From: Rhodococcus sp. OK302
GTDB taxonomy: Bacteria; Actinomycetota; Actinomycetes; Mycobacteriales; Mycobacteriaceae
Assembly (NCBI RefSeq): GCF_002245895.1
Contig: NZ_NPJZ01000001.1
Span: forward strand, 4,128,501-4,192,500
Direction: 5' to 3'
DNA: 64,000 bases
In this document: in pieces, positions 36,950-45,654 of the stretch
Layout of the letters: each line of letters starts with the position of its first letter
How positions within the stretch are numbered: position 1 is the first letter of the stretch
Made by a program: the position numbers and the translations under genes
The notes under the pieces: generated by a model
Told to the model about the DNA's origin: nothing
What the model saw: the letters and a program-made list of their open reading frames with translations, nothing else
The model's database searches: none

Positions 36950-37427
36950 CAGCGCGTATATAGCGCCGCGTCACCCACTTCTGCACCAATCGACCAATTG
37001 GGGCTCCGAGCCGTACCCACCAGGTCCCAGGTTTGGAGAATGCGGTGATGTCGAGGCGAACCTGTTTGCTGACCTCGTCGAATGTGACGATGAACGACTC
37101 TTCCCCACATTCCGGGTGGCCGCGACGCGTTCCGTACGCAAATCCCCGACGGTCGGGCTCGTCCACGACATAGACAACGCGTACCGGAATCGACACCGGG
37201 CCGAATCCGAACGTAGCGTCCTGCCCGGCAACCGCCGTCTCCGCTGCGGACCGCACCCGCAATCCTGCCCTGCGGTGCATCCCCCAGGACATGACGGTGT
37301 CCGCGGCAGTCGAGAACTCTGCGCGGCCCAACCCGACTACCGCGCTCTCGCGAACGTGGTGATAGCCGGCCGGCAGTTCACCGCTGGTACAACCCACCTC
37401 GGGATAGGTCAACGGCTCTTCGGTCAT
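36924..37427 (-). CDS. DUF1990-family protein
   Basis: This 167-aa protein has the DUF1990 pattern: LPAGYHHVRESAVVGLG, MSWGMHRRAGLRV, and a basic C-terminal helix (LVQKWVTRRYIRAVIVK). The family is widespread in actinobacteria; its function is not established. The last codons and the TGA lie in the loop and right arm of the terminator hairpin shared with cobIJ. It lies 18 bp downstream of the TetR-type regulator on the same strand, so both may form one transcript. Confidence 0.8.
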   Translation of the reverse strand: MTEEPLTYPEVGCTSGELPAGYHHVRESAVVGLGRAEFSTAADTVMSWGMHRRAGLRVRSAAETAVAGQDATFGFGPVSIPVRVVYVVDEPDRRGFAYGTRRGHPECGEESFIVTFDEVSKQVRLDITAFSKPGTWWVRLGAPIGRLVQKWVTRRYIRAVIVKDFTL

Positions 37428-37445
37428 CTGGGCAGTCTGACACGG

Positions 37446-38087
37446 CTATGCCGCCACAGGTACCCAACGACTATTGACCAATGTGTCGACATCCCCGGAG
37501 AGTGCATCGGACACTATTCCGGGCAAAATCAATTTCCACATCTCGTCGACACGTTCCGTGAGGTCCGCACGCCGAGCAATGACATTGGATACCAGTTGAA
37601 CTCCGGTAAAGGCCGCCGGAATGAAACGTCCCAGCGCACCGATGTCCACCGAACCCTTGACCTGGCCTGCGTCCTTCGCTCGCTGTACCAGATCGGTACT
37701 CGCCGCGATCCAATCCGCATACGGCTCAACCGGGCCTTCGAACGTGCTCAGTTCCAACGTCAATCGAATACCGGCGCGGACAATTGGCTCCTCGACTATC
37801 TGTCGAGCCATCTCGTGCGTGAGCATCACCAATTGTTCGAGCGGAGACGAAGAGGTAGCCGAAATCGCCTGAACAGATTCGATCGACATCCGATGCTGCT
37901 CAGCGATCACATACTGCGCTAATTCGTCTTTCGACGCGAAGTGGAAGTACAACGCACCCTTCGTGGTCCCGGCACCCGCGACGATGTCGCTCATACTCGT
38001 GCTGCCGTAACCAGTCTTCTCGAATTGTGCTGCCGCACCGGCGACAATCTGCTGCCGAGTCAACTCGGCGCGTGCTTGCTTGACCAC
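37446..38087 (-). CDS. ScbR/ArpA-type (gamma-butyrolactone receptor-like) TetR regulator
   Basis: This 213-aa TetR-family repressor has an N-terminus that is the autoregulator-receptor pattern: KQARAELTRQQIVAGAAA, then FEKTGYGSTSMSDIVAGAG and TTKGALYFHFASKDELAQYV. The C-terminal ligand domain contains the family's RAGIRLTLELSTFEGP and the tryptophans (YADWIAAST) near the butyrolactone pocket. GTG 38087 is chosen: AAAGGGG lies five bases upstream. Such proteins release DNA on binding gamma-butyrolactone signals, and a homologous system exists in R. jostii RHA1. No butyrolactone synthase gene (AfsA/GblA type) is adjacent. A palindrome upstream may be its operator. Confidence 0.82.
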   Translation of the reverse strand: MVKQARAELTRQQIVAGAAAQFEKTGYGSTSMSDIVAGAGTTKGALYFHFASKDELAQYVIAEQHRMSIESVQAISATSSSPLEQLVMLTHEMARQIVEEPIVRAGIRLTLELSTFEGPVEPYADWIAASTDLVQRAKDAGQVKGSVDIGALGRFIPAAFTGVQLVSNVIARRADLTERVDEMWKLILPGIVSDALSGDVDTLVNSRWVPVAA

Positions 38088-38122
38088 TGAAACCCCTTTC
38101 ACATTCTCGAGGCCCCGCCCCC

Positions 38123-38141
38123 GCAAACCCTTTCGGTTTGC
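38123..38141 (-). promoter_or_regulatory. Candidate operator (ARE-like palindrome) of the ScbR-type regulator
   Basis: GCAAACC-CTTTC-GGTTTGC is a perfect 7-bp inverted repeat 36 bp upstream of the regulator's GTG. The AAAC…GTTT half-sites recall the autoregulatory elements bound by butyrolactone receptors. It could alternatively be a small hairpin in the leader. Confidence 0.45.
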
Positions 38142-38246
38142 ACCTACTTTCCGGCTATACCCAGAATATTCACAATTCCCCCAACTTATCAGCGTTGGAC
38201 TACCGGTAGATATTTCGTAACCAATAATCCCCTGGTGAGAGCCTCG

Positions 38247-39221
38247 TTACAGTGGAGAATCAATTCTCCCTGATGCGCTTTCGTCGACCCGCGCGCGATC
38301 GACCAGCTCTCCGACCAGGACCGTCAGTTCCATCATCTGGTTGGAAATTTCGTCTCGCAGAATACCTACCTCCATTTCCGATACAGCGCCTGACGCCGAG
38401 TCCATCGACATCAATAATTCGATGTTGGTCCGCAGTGCAGTCAACGGAGCCAACAAGTCCTGACCAGCCTCGGTAATCAACCCGCGTTGACGCGTCCGGG
38501 ACTCCGAGAGCGTTCCGAGCATTCGATTGAAACTCACAGTCAGCGAAGCCAACTCGTCGTCTCCGGTGACGGGTATCGGTGTCAGATCATCGGTAGCCGC
38601 GACGCGCTGTGTTGCCGCGGTCAATCGAGAAATCGGCCGCAACCCGGTGCGCGCCACCGCATCTCCCGCTGCGTAGGCGAGGGCAATACCCGCTGCACCC
38701 AACGCAGCCAACACAACCGCGAGCCGTTTCAACACCGAACGGGTCGGACCCAAGGACTGCGCCACGATGAGCGTCTGACCTGCGACCGACGGACTGACGA
38801 GCACCCGATAGGCGTCCAGCGTCGCAATCGTCGGACCCGACGCGCGGTGTGCGATGGATTTGATTGCGTCACTGCTGGTGCTGAACGGCGGCAGGCCGGG
38901 AGTGGCGGTCACCAACGCCCCATCCGTTGTCACCAATCCGACAGCCTGAATCACTGCGGTGTCGGCTCCCGTGGTCAACCCCAAAACCGGTGTGACCCCG
39001 CCGAAGTTGACGGTATCGACGATAGCCTCAGCCGTGCGTTCCAATTGCCGATCGACATTGCCTTGCAGATACGCGTTGAACACGACGTACACCGAAGCCG
39101 CCGAGGCGATCACAGCGATCGCCACCAAGCCTGCCGTGAGAAGTTTCACGCGGGCGTGGAGCGTTCGGACATGGATCGCCGGATGCTGGCGACGGCCGAG
39201 AACGGGAACGGACACCTTCAT
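38247..39221 (-). CDS. Kinase-like sensor protein lacking phospho-acceptor His and ATPase domain
   Basis: This 324-aa membrane protein resembles the N-terminal two thirds of an MprB-type histidine kinase. It has a first transmembrane helix (LLTAGLVAIAVIASAASVYVVF), an extracytoplasmic domain of ~120 residues, a second helix (RLAVVLAALGAAGIALAYAA), a HAMP domain (RTGLRPISRLTAATQRVA…DELASLTVSFNRML) and a dimerisation helix pair. Where active kinases have (D/E)ASHELRTPLTSLRTN it has EAGQDLLAPLTALRTN: the His is Gln. The chain stops soon after (VDRARVDESASGRIDSPL), so no ATP-binding domain exists. ATG 39221 follows GAGG. No response regulator adjoins it. It may be a decayed kinase or a non-catalytic sensor. 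Confidence 0.75.
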   Translation of the reverse strand: MKVSVPVLGRRQHPAIHVRTLHARVKLLTAGLVAIAVIASAASVYVVFNAYLQGNVDRQLERTAEAIVDTVNFGGVTPVLGLTTGADTAVIQAVGLVTTDGALVTATPGLPPFSTSSDAIKSIAHRASGPTIATLDAYRVLVSPSVAGQTLIVAQSLGPTRSVLKRLAVVLAALGAAGIALAYAAGDAVARTGLRPISRLTAATQRVAATDDLTPIPVTGDDELASLTVSFNRMLGTLSESRTRQRGLITEAGQDLLAPLTALRTNIELLMSMDSASGAVSEMEVGILRDEISNQMMELTVLVGELVDRARVDESASGRIDSPL

Positions 39222-39312
39222 GTCCGACCTCGGTGTTTGTTGCCCGTTCCCCACATGTTTCCAGTATGTGCCGCGAACCTTAGACGAACCTGAAACCGAC
39301 CAGATGGTGTTG

Positions 39313-40059
39313 TCATCCGTGCTCTGAACCTCGGACAGACTCGAGCCACTGCGCGGCCGTATCCGGTGAATCGAAGGTGTGCGCACCCGTCGGCGCCAGC
39401 GGGCGCGACACCATCACCACGGGAAGTTTCAACGCTCGTGCAGCAACAATTTTGGCGTACGTCTGATCGCCGCCGCTACTTTTGGTCACCACGACGTCGA
39501 TGTCGTGGCGCCGCATGAGCGCGACCTCTGATTCCACGTCGAACGGCCCCCGCGCCAAGATCAACGTCGACGACTCCGGCATCTCGCCACTCGGCGGATC
39601 GATGGACCGGATCAGAAAATCTACGCCGTGAACGCCGGCAAACGCCGATACACCTTGCCGGCCGATTGTCAGGAACGGGCGCCTGCCCAGTGTCGGTACC
39701 AATTCCGCTGCATGATCGAGATCGCGTGCGGGAAGCCACGTGTCGCCGTCACGTTGTGGCCACGGTGGACGTCGGCAGATCGCAAACGGAATCGAACAGG
39801 CCGCGGCGGCCTGGTGCGCATTGGCGGTGATACGAGCAGCAAAAGGATGCGTGGCGTCGAGCACAGCCTGAATGCTGTTCTCGTGCAGCCACTCCGCGAG
39901 CCCTTCCGCTCCCCCGAATCCGCCTACCCGAACTTCACCCTCAGGCCACCGAGGGTCACGGACACGACCCGCCAGAGACGTCACAACGTCGAGGTCGGAC
40001 GAATCTGCCAAGCGGGCAGCGACTTCGCGTCCCTCACCCGTGCCGCCGAGCACAAGCAC
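39313..40059 (-). CDS. cobK: Precorrin-6A reductase CobK
   Basis: This 248-residue NADPH-dependent reductase converts precorrin-6A to precorrin-6B. Seen: nucleotide motif MLVLGGTGEGREVAARL at the start, DATHPFAARITANA, LTIGRQGVSAFAGV and a VVVTKSSGG block, all family hallmarks. It begins at GTG 40059, 20 bp after the cobM stop, without an obvious ribosome site, so it probably depends on coupling. It is the last gene of the minus-strand cob block. Confidence 0.92.
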   Translation of the reverse strand: MLVLGGTGEGREVAARLADSSDLDVVTSLAGRVRDPRWPEGEVRVGGFGGAEGLAEWLHENSIQAVLDATHPFAARITANAHQAAAACSIPFAICRRPPWPQRDGDTWLPARDLDHAAELVPTLGRRPFLTIGRQGVSAFAGVHGVDFLIRSIDPPSGEMPESSTLILARGPFDVESEVALMRRHDIDVVVTKSSGGDQTYAKIVAARALKLPVVMVSRPLAPTGAHTFDSPDTAAQWLESVRGSEHG

Positions 40060-40079
40060 CCGGCGCCGGCGTTGCTCGT

Positions 40080-40829
40080 TCAGTGCGTAATCCGCTCACG
40101 CGCAGCCGAGTACAGGTAGCTGTCCGGGAAACCTTCCGCGGTCAGCACCCGGCCCACGATCACGACAGCAGTTTTGGTGATGCCGGCCTCGTGCACGAGA
40201 TTCACGATCGATCCCAAAGTTCCACGAACCACGATTTCTTCGGGCCTCGACGCGAACGCAACCACAGCCACGGGGCAGTCCGACCCGTAATTCTCGGACA
40301 GTTCGGAAGCGATCTGCTCGATCCGGTGCGCGCCGAGATGAATCACCATCGTTGCGCCGCTTCGGCCGAGCGAGCGAAGATCCTCACCATCAGGCATCGC
40401 CGTCGACAAGGTGGACACCCTGGTCAGAACAATTGTCTGCGATACGCCCGGCACTGTCAGTTCACGGCCCAGCGCGGCGGCAGCGGCAGTAAATGCGGGA
40501 ACACCGGGAATCATGTCGTACCGGACTCCTGCGGAGTCGAGGCGTCGCGCCTGCTCAGCGACTGCACTGAAAATTGACGGGTCGCCGGAATGCAACCTCG
40601 CGACGTCATGCCCGGCGGAATCTGCGGCGATAAGCAGCGCCGTGATCTGGTCGAGGCTCAATCGAGCCGTATCGACAACCTGCGCGTCGGCGGGGCACGA
40701 TTCGAGCAGTTCTGCCGGTACCAGGCTGCCCGCGTAGAGGCACACCGGGCTGGAAGCGATAATTCGCTGCGCGCGCACCGTGATCAAATCGGCCGCACCG
40801 GGCCCCGCGCCGATGAAGTGGACGGTCAT
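40080..40829 (-). CDS. cobM: Precorrin-4 C11-methyltransferase CobM
   Basis: This 249-aa tetrapyrrole methylase is SAM-dependent and methylates C11 of precorrin-4 to give precorrin-5. Seen: VHFIGAGPGAADLITVRAQR at the start, CLYAGSLVPAELLESCP, LHSGDPSIFSAVAEQ and the PGVPAFTAAAAALG stretch. The ATG overlaps the cobL stop (ATGA), so translation is coupled. Confidence 0.94.
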   Translation of the reverse strand: MTVHFIGAGPGAADLITVRAQRIIASSPVCLYAGSLVPAELLESCPADAQVVDTARLSLDQITALLIAADSAGHDVARLHSGDPSIFSAVAEQARRLDSAGVRYDMIPGVPAFTAAAAALGRELTVPGVSQTIVLTRVSTLSTAMPDGEDLRSLGRSGATMVIHLGAHRIEQIASELSENYGSDCPVAVVAFASRPEEIVVRGTLGSIVNLVHEAGITKTAVVIVGRVLTAEGFPDSYLYSAARERITH

Positions 40830-42100
40830 TTCGAGTTTTCCTCCGACTTGTCGACGCTATCTTCGAGCGTCAGCTTTTTGGTCACCGACCACTGCACTAC
40901 CGGCAGTTGAGGTCGCCACACGTTGAATGTTCCCAAGGGTTCGGCACGCTGCACCTGCAGCCTGCGCAGTGTTCCGCCGTAACGCGTGAACCACTCCAGT
41001 AGCAGCGCTTCCGATTCCGCAGTGACCGCGTTGGCGACGAGCCTGCTGCCGATGTCGAGCGCAGACCAGCAGGCATCGAGCATTCCAGGTTGGGTGACGC
41101 CGCCGCCGATGAAAATCGCATCGGGACTACGACGCACTTCTGCAAACGATTCGGGCGCCGTGCCCAGCACATCGAGAGCCGGGACACCCAATGCCCGGGC
41201 ATTGGTCTCGATCTGCGAAACGCGGGACGGAACCCGCTCGAAAGTTGTTGCCGTGCAGCGTGGGTGAGTTCTCATCCATTCGATCGCGATGGTTCCGGAG
41301 CCGCCGCCGATGTCCCACAAATACTCGCCGGGAGCCGGCGCGAGCGCGCACAGCGTCAAAGCGCGAATCTCCTGCTTGGTCATCTGACCGTCACCGGAGA
41401 AGGCAGCATCGGGAAGTCCGGGGGTGCGCGTCAGCCGGGGGCGGGTACCGTCCGAGACACATTCCACCGCAACAATATTCAATGCATCAACATCCGCGGA
41501 GTCGATATCCCAGTCCTGCGCTAGCGCAACGGTCCGCGATTCGGTCGGGCTACCGAGTTGTCCCAGGACCGTCAAGACAGATCGACCGAAGCCTGCTTCG
41601 GCCAACAACGCGGCCACCTCACCCGGCGTTGCGCTGCCGTTGCTCAAGATCAACAGGCGAGCTCCCGCAGTGACCGCTGCCAACGCTGTCGAGGCGCTGC
41701 GATTGACCAGGCTCACCAACTCCACATCGGCCGATGCCCAGCCCATTCGCGCGCTGGCCAATGCAACCGACGACGGGTGCGTAAACACCCGAACGTTGTC
41801 GGCACCCAACAGACGCACCAGCGTGACGCCGATCCCGTGGAACATCGGATCGCCGCTGGCCAGCACACAAACGTGCCGATCAGCGTTGGCCTCGAATAAA
41901 CCTGGTAGGGCTGGGATCATCGGCGTCGGCCACACGATGCGGTCAACCGACTGGTCGTCGATTCGCGGGATCAATTCCAGTTGCCGAGGCGAACCCATCA
42001 GCACCTGCGCTCCCTGAACCGCACGCTTGGCGGCGTCCGACAACCCGTCCCAGCCGTCGGCGCCCAAGCCGACGACAACAACGGGTTCACGCACGATCAT
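40826..42100 (-). CDS. cobL: Bifunctional precorrin-6Y C5,15-methyltransferase (decarboxylating) CobL
   Basis: This 424-aa enzyme methylates C5 and C15 of precorrin-6B (dihydro-precorrin-6) and removes the C12 acetate carboxyl, giving precorrin-8X. The N-terminal half is a CobE/CbiE-type methylase (VVVVGLGADGWDGLSDAA, CVLASGDPMFHGIGVTL). The C-terminal half is CbiT-like with SAM motif LWDIGGGSGTIAIEWM. ATG 42100 overlaps the SDR stop; a longer frame is open upstream but lies inside the SDR gene. It is the central gene of SDR-cobL-cobM-cobK. Confidence 0.93.
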   Translation of the reverse strand: MIVREPVVVVGLGADGWDGLSDAAKRAVQGAQVLMGSPRQLELIPRIDDQSVDRIVWPTPMIPALPGLFEANADRHVCVLASGDPMFHGIGVTLVRLLGADNVRVFTHPSSVALASARMGWASADVELVSLVNRSASTALAAVTAGARLLILSNGSATPGEVAALLAEAGFGRSVLTVLGQLGSPTESRTVALAQDWDIDSADVDALNIVAVECVSDGTRPRLTRTPGLPDAAFSGDGQMTKQEIRALTLCALAPAPGEYLWDIGGGSGTIAIEWMRTHPRCTATTFERVPSRVSQIETNARALGVPALDVLGTAPESFAEVRRSPDAIFIGGGVTQPGMLDACWSALDIGSRLVANAVTAESEALLLEWFTRYGGTLRRLQVQRAEPLGTFNVWRPQLPVVQWSVTKKLTLEDSVDKSEENSK

Positions 42101-42858
42101 CGCGGCATCCGCCGCCAGATCGATTGCGGCAGAAGTCGCATCACAAAGAACACAGGCTGCAGGATCCGGGGCACCCACACCCTCGTAGCTCCGGATTTCA
42201 GACCACGAACGACGGCGTCGGCAACCTGCGACGGTGTGCTCGACATCGGCGCCGGCGTCATACCCTCCGTCATCTTTCCGATCACGAATCCCGGCCGAAC
42301 CAGCAGCAGTTGAACTCCGGTGCCGTGCAACGCGTCACCGAGCCCGCTGGCAAAACCGTCCAAACCTGCTTTGGCCGAACCGTAGACGTAGTTTGCGCGC
42401 CGCACCCGCACGCCCGCCACCGACGAGAAGACCACAATCTTGCCGCGGCCTTGACGCTTCATCAACTCCGCCAAATGAGTCAAGATGCTTACCTGCGCGA
42501 CGTAATCGGTATGCACAACAGCGACGGCATGCGCAGCATCGGCTTCGGCGCGCGACTGATCACCGAGGATCCCGAAAGCCAGTACGGCAATCGAAATCGG
42601 TCCGTGGGCTGCTATTACCTGCTCGAGGACCGATCCATGACTCTCGGTTGCGTCAGCATCGAATTCGACAACACCGACCGCGGCAGCTCCGGCATCCAGC
42701 AGCATCTGGCGCTGCTGTTCAAGTTCACCACTCCGCCGCGCCGCCAGCACGATCCGTCGACCAGGCGCCAGTCGAACGGCTATCTCCAGACCGATCTCAC
42801 TGCGCCCTCCCAGTAGGAGAACCGTCTCGGCATCTTCGTTGTTTGCACCCGCAGTCAC
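42097..42858 (-). CDS. Short-chain dehydrogenase, DprE2-like, linked to cobL
   Basis: This 253-aa SDR has the same layout as DprE2, the decaprenylphosphoryl-keto-ribose reductase of arabinan synthesis: [17 protein letters not shown] (cofactor), [31 protein letters not shown] (catalytic Ser-Tyr-Lys) and a basic end (SIWRRMPR). Its position beside cobL and opposite an Rv2074-like gene mirrors M. tuberculosis Rv2073c, so it is probably that paralogue rather than DprE2 itself. GTG 42858 follows GAGGAG by nine bases. Its stop overlaps the cobL ATG. The substrate is unknown. Confidence 0.82.
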   Translation of the reverse strand: MTAGANNEDAETVLLLGGRSEIGLEIAVRLAPGRRIVLAARRSGELEQQRQMLLDAGAAAVGVVEFDADATESHGSVLEQVIAAHGPISIAVLAFGILGDQSRAEADAAHAVAVVHTDYVAQVSILTHLAELMKRQGRGKIVVFSSVAGVRVRRANYVYGSAKAGLDGFASGLGDALHGTGVQLLLVRPGFVIGKMTEGMTPAPMSSTPSQVADAVVRGLKSGATRVWVPRILQPVFFVMRLLPQSIWRRMPR

Positions 42859-42888
42859 TACATTAGTCTCCTCGATTACCGTCGTGGC

Positions 42889-43296
42889 ATGACCATCACC
42901 CCCCGCACTACGGCCGCGCTCTCCGAAGACGGTTTGGCCTTCGTCCGCGAATACCATCTCGCCACCCTGACGACACTTCGCCCGAACGGCACTCCGCACG
43001 TTGTTGCAGTCGGGTTCACCTGGGATCAGGAAGCAGGAAAAGCGCGGGTCATCACCAGCGGGGGTTCACAGAAAGCTGTCAACGCAGCCCGGGGTGGTTA
43101 CGCCGCGATCGGCTCCGTCGACGGCGGACGCTGGCTCACGCTGGAAGGCCCCGCCAGAGTGCTCGATGACGCCGAATCCGTGGCCGACGCCGTCGAACGT
43201 TACGCCGAGCGGTACCGCCAGCCGCGAGTCAATCCCGCCCGCGTGGTCATCGAAATTGACGTCGCCCGGATTCTCGGATCGCCGGCGTTCAAATAG
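42889..43296 (+). CDS. F420-dependent biliverdin reductase homologue (Rv2074-like)
   Basis: This 135-aa split-barrel FDOR-B protein closely parallels M. tuberculosis Rv2074, an F420H2-dependent biliverdin-IXalpha reductase. Seen: [58 protein letters not shown] and a [19 protein letters not shown] end. It is divergent from the SDR gene (30 bp between starts) with the same neighbours as in M. tuberculosis. The function is assigned by family and synteny. Confidence 0.85.
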   Translation: MTITPRTTAALSEDGLAFVREYHLATLTTLRPNGTPHVVAVGFTWDQEAGKARVITSGGSQKAVNAARGGYAAIGSVDGGRWLTLEGPARVLDDAESVADAVERYAERYRQPRVNPARVVIEIDVARILGSPAFK

Positions 43297-43417
43297 TTTC
43301 CGGGAGTCTGTGGAAGCGCCGTCGACAAACAATGCTCTTAGGAGGGCGATGACGGGCATGGCTTTGGGCGAGTCGCTCCACCGCGGTGGGCTTCGGAGTC
43401 GAGAGGGATATCACCGG

Positions 43418-44122
43418 CTACTCGATTTCGGTGAGTGTTCTGTCCAGCACGGCTTCCAATCGATCTGTCCTTGTAGTCGACTGGTTGTAGAACCTGGCCT
43501 GGACAAATTCGGTCCGCAACGGTGCGTTCTCGGAGAACTGTGTGAAGTCGAGCCCGTATCCGGCCTGACGGGACAGTTCAGAGAAGAACACGAACTGCGT
43601 CCGCGTATTCCCTTCCCGAAAACTGTGAATCGTGTTGATCTCACCCCAGTGCTCGGCAAGGCCGGCAACGAACTCCCCGCGTTCGCGGCCTCGCAGTAAA
43701 TCCTGATTGGTGAGCCGCCGAAACTGCAGGTTCGAGGCATCAACGATCGCCGGCGCGGGGTAGTAGCCGTAGTTGACCATCGGAGCATTCGGGTCACCCG
43801 GCGCGAAGTTCACCACGTCAGGACCGCTTTTGCTCATCTGACTCAACGGTCCGGTGCGTTCCTGGCCGGCCCACTCGTACACATCGGCAAACAAAGCCTT
43901 ATGGGTGGCTTTGAGGTGGTCGTAGTTGAACTTGCCAGGAATAGGCCGCTGGTGGAGTTCACCCATCCGGATATGTGCCGCGCGTTCCTCGAATCGCCGC
44001 AACTTCTCCGCGTCTGTGGTCCCGTACGGCTCGGCCGCGCTGACCAGTTTGTTCCGTAAAACAGTTGTTCCTGGGATGAAGTAGTCATCCCAGGAACGAA
44101 ACTGTAAAGTTTTCGCAGGCAA
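43418..44122 (-). CDS. Fic-domain protein, probable AMP-transferase toxin
   Basis: This 234-aa Fic protein has a helical N-terminus, the flap region (GKFNYDHLKATHKALFADVYEWAGQ) and the active-site loop HSFREGNTRTQF. The canonical motif is HxFx(D/E)GNGRxxR; the His is kept, but the third Gly is Thr and the final Arg is Phe. Family members transfer AMP or other nucleotides from ATP to target proteins. ATG 44122 follows the small upstream gene by six bases, the usual antitoxin-toxin order (VbhA-VbhT type). Whether the altered motif is still active is not decidable by eye. Confidence 0.88.
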   Translation of the reverse strand: MPAKTLQFRSWDDYFIPGTTVLRNKLVSAAEPYGTTDAEKLRRFEERAAHIRMGELHQRPIPGKFNYDHLKATHKALFADVYEWAGQERTGPLSQMSKSGPDVVNFAPGDPNAPMVNYGYYPAPAIVDASNLQFRRLTNQDLLRGRERGEFVAGLAEHWGEINTIHSFREGNTRTQFVFFSELSRQAGYGLDFTQFSENAPLRTEFVQARFYNQSTTRTDRLEAVLDRTLTEIE

Positions 44123-44128
44123 TGGACG

Positions 44129-44326
44129 TTAGAGCCCGAGTTCCTGGCGGAACGCCGCCAACTCTTGTTCCGCCGTGCTCACTCCGGTAAGCACTCGCCG
44201 GGTCGCAGCTTTGTCGGCTTCGGTAACCGTGCCGCCGGCGAGGCGAACACCTGCGGTCGCGAACTGAACCGACTCTTCGACACCACGTGATGCGGTACGT
44301 GTGGTGACCTTGTGCGCTTTGGTCAT
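44129..44326 (-). CDS. VbhA-like antitoxin partner of the Fic protein
   Basis: This 65-aa helical protein directly precedes the fic gene. VEESVQFATAGVRLAGG then TVTEADKAATRRVLTGVST aligns by eye with small antitoxins of class I Fic proteins, which block ATP binding with a helix motif (S/T)xxxE(G/N). At the matching position here the sequence is GVRLAG, so both the Ser/Thr and the Glu are replaced. ATG 44326 has GGGGAGGG four bases upstream and is preferred over the ATG 12 codons earlier. Confidence 0.75.
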   Translation of the reverse strand: MTKAHKVTTRTASRGVEESVQFATAGVRLAGGTVTEADKAATRRVLTGVSTAEQELAAFRQELGL

Positions 44327-44461
44327 GAAGCCCTCCCCTGCGATACATTCGATCGCATTCATTATCGTACTGGAAATTCCCTATAAACGCAGCTCAACAC
44401 ACGTTTTCGGAGACCGAGTTTCATTCGCGGGACAGGATGTCTTCGGTCCCTCAAGGATCGT

Positions 44462-45595
44462 CTAAAGAACCGTCAACCCGTGCGGCCTGTTGTTGAACGA
44501 TTCACAACCGTCGGCGGTGACAACCACGATGTCCTCGATGCGGGCACCCCAGTTGCCGCTGAAGTAGATTCCCGGTTCGATGCTGAAGGCCATGCCCTCG
44601 GTCAGCTCGATGGTGTTGCCCTCGACGATGTAGGGCTCCTCGTGGACCGACAAGCCGATACCGTGGCCCGTGCGGTGAACGAACACTTCAGCGAGTCCTT
44701 GCGCTGCAAGCACTTCGCGGGCCGCAATATCCACTGACTCAGCGGATACGCCGGGGCGGACAGCGTCCACCGCCGCCTGCTGCGCGGCTTCGAGAACCGC
44801 GAACTGCGCTGCGACCTCCGCTGACGGCTCCCCCATGCTGTAGGTGCGGGTGGAGTCGGAGTTGTAGCCCGGCTCCACCGGTCCGCCGATGTCGATCACC
44901 ACGACGTCGCCGTTTTCGATCACCCGGTCTGACACCTCATGGTGGGGATCGGCGCCGTGGGGGCCCGAACCTACGATGACAAACGCAGCCGCCGTATGAC
45001 CTTCTTCGAGAATTGCCGCTGAAATCGCTGCAGCCACTTGAGCTTCCGTCCGTCCGGCGATCAGGAACTCCGCCATCCGTGCGTGCACGCGATCGATTGC
45101 CTGCCCCGCCCGACGCAATGCATCGATCTCGGCAGCGTCTTTGACCATGCGCAGCTCCCGCAGTACCGCGGTCGCCAGGATCGGCAGCGTACCCACTGCG
45201 TCCGCCAAGGGAATGAGGTGAAGCGCGGGCATCGCGTCGGTGACGGCCAACTTCGCGCCGGCCGGCAGTAGCCCAGCCACGATGGCGTACGGATCAACGC
45301 CGTCCACCCAGTCCAGGACATCCAAGCCGAGGTCTCCCACCGCAGATTCCTTCAACGACGCCAATTCCAGCCGCGGCAGCACGACCGACGCCTGCGCGCC
45401 GTCCGCTGCAATGACCAGGGCCGTCAGTCGCTCGAAGGAATCGGCCCGCGAACCCGTCAGGTAACGCAGGTCCGGCCCCGGTGTCACCACCAGACCATCC
45501 AAACCAGCTCCCCTCGCCAACTCCGCAGCGCGGGCGATCCGAGAGCTGTAGACGGCAGAAGCGAAACGTGAACCATGGTCAGCGGGAGAGTTCAT
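44462..45595 (-). CDS. pepE: Xaa-Pro peptidase (M24 family, PepE/PepQ type)
   Basis: This 377-aa cytosolic metallopeptidase cleaves dipeptides or N-terminal residues before proline. The N-terminal creatinase-like domain (GLDGLVVTPGPDLRYLTG) is followed by the pita-bread domain. Its metal ligands are visible in VVIDIGGPVEPGYNSDSTRTY (two Asp), GHGIGLSVHEEPY (His), SIEPGIYF (Glu) and ARIEDIVVV (Glu). ATG 45595 is chosen by family length. Position opposite the exonuclease gene matches Rv2089c-Rv2090 of M. tuberculosis. Confidence 0.9.
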   Translation of the reverse strand: MNSPADHGSRFASAVYSSRIARAAELARGAGLDGLVVTPGPDLRYLTGSRADSFERLTALVIAADGAQASVVLPRLELASLKESAVGDLGLDVLDWVDGVDPYAIVAGLLPAGAKLAVTDAMPALHLIPLADAVGTLPILATAVLRELRMVKDAAEIDALRRAGQAIDRVHARMAEFLIAGRTEAQVAAAISAAILEEGHTAAAFVIVGSGPHGADPHHEVSDRVIENGDVVVIDIGGPVEPGYNSDSTRTYSMGEPSAEVAAQFAVLEAAQQAAVDAVRPGVSAESVDIAAREVLAAQGLAEVFVHRTGHGIGLSVHEEPYIVEGNTIELTEGMAFSIEPGIYFSGNWGARIEDIVVVTADGCESFNNRPHGLTVL

Positions 45596-45654
45596 GGTGT
45601 CCAGATTAGTGCCGACAGGCACGGTGAGTAGTGCCGACTGGCAAGATACTGAAC

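Noticed and set aside
44326..44362. Upstream ATG for the small antitoxin-like gene
   Set aside because: No ribosome site; the ATG at 44326 has GGGGAGGG at ideal distance.
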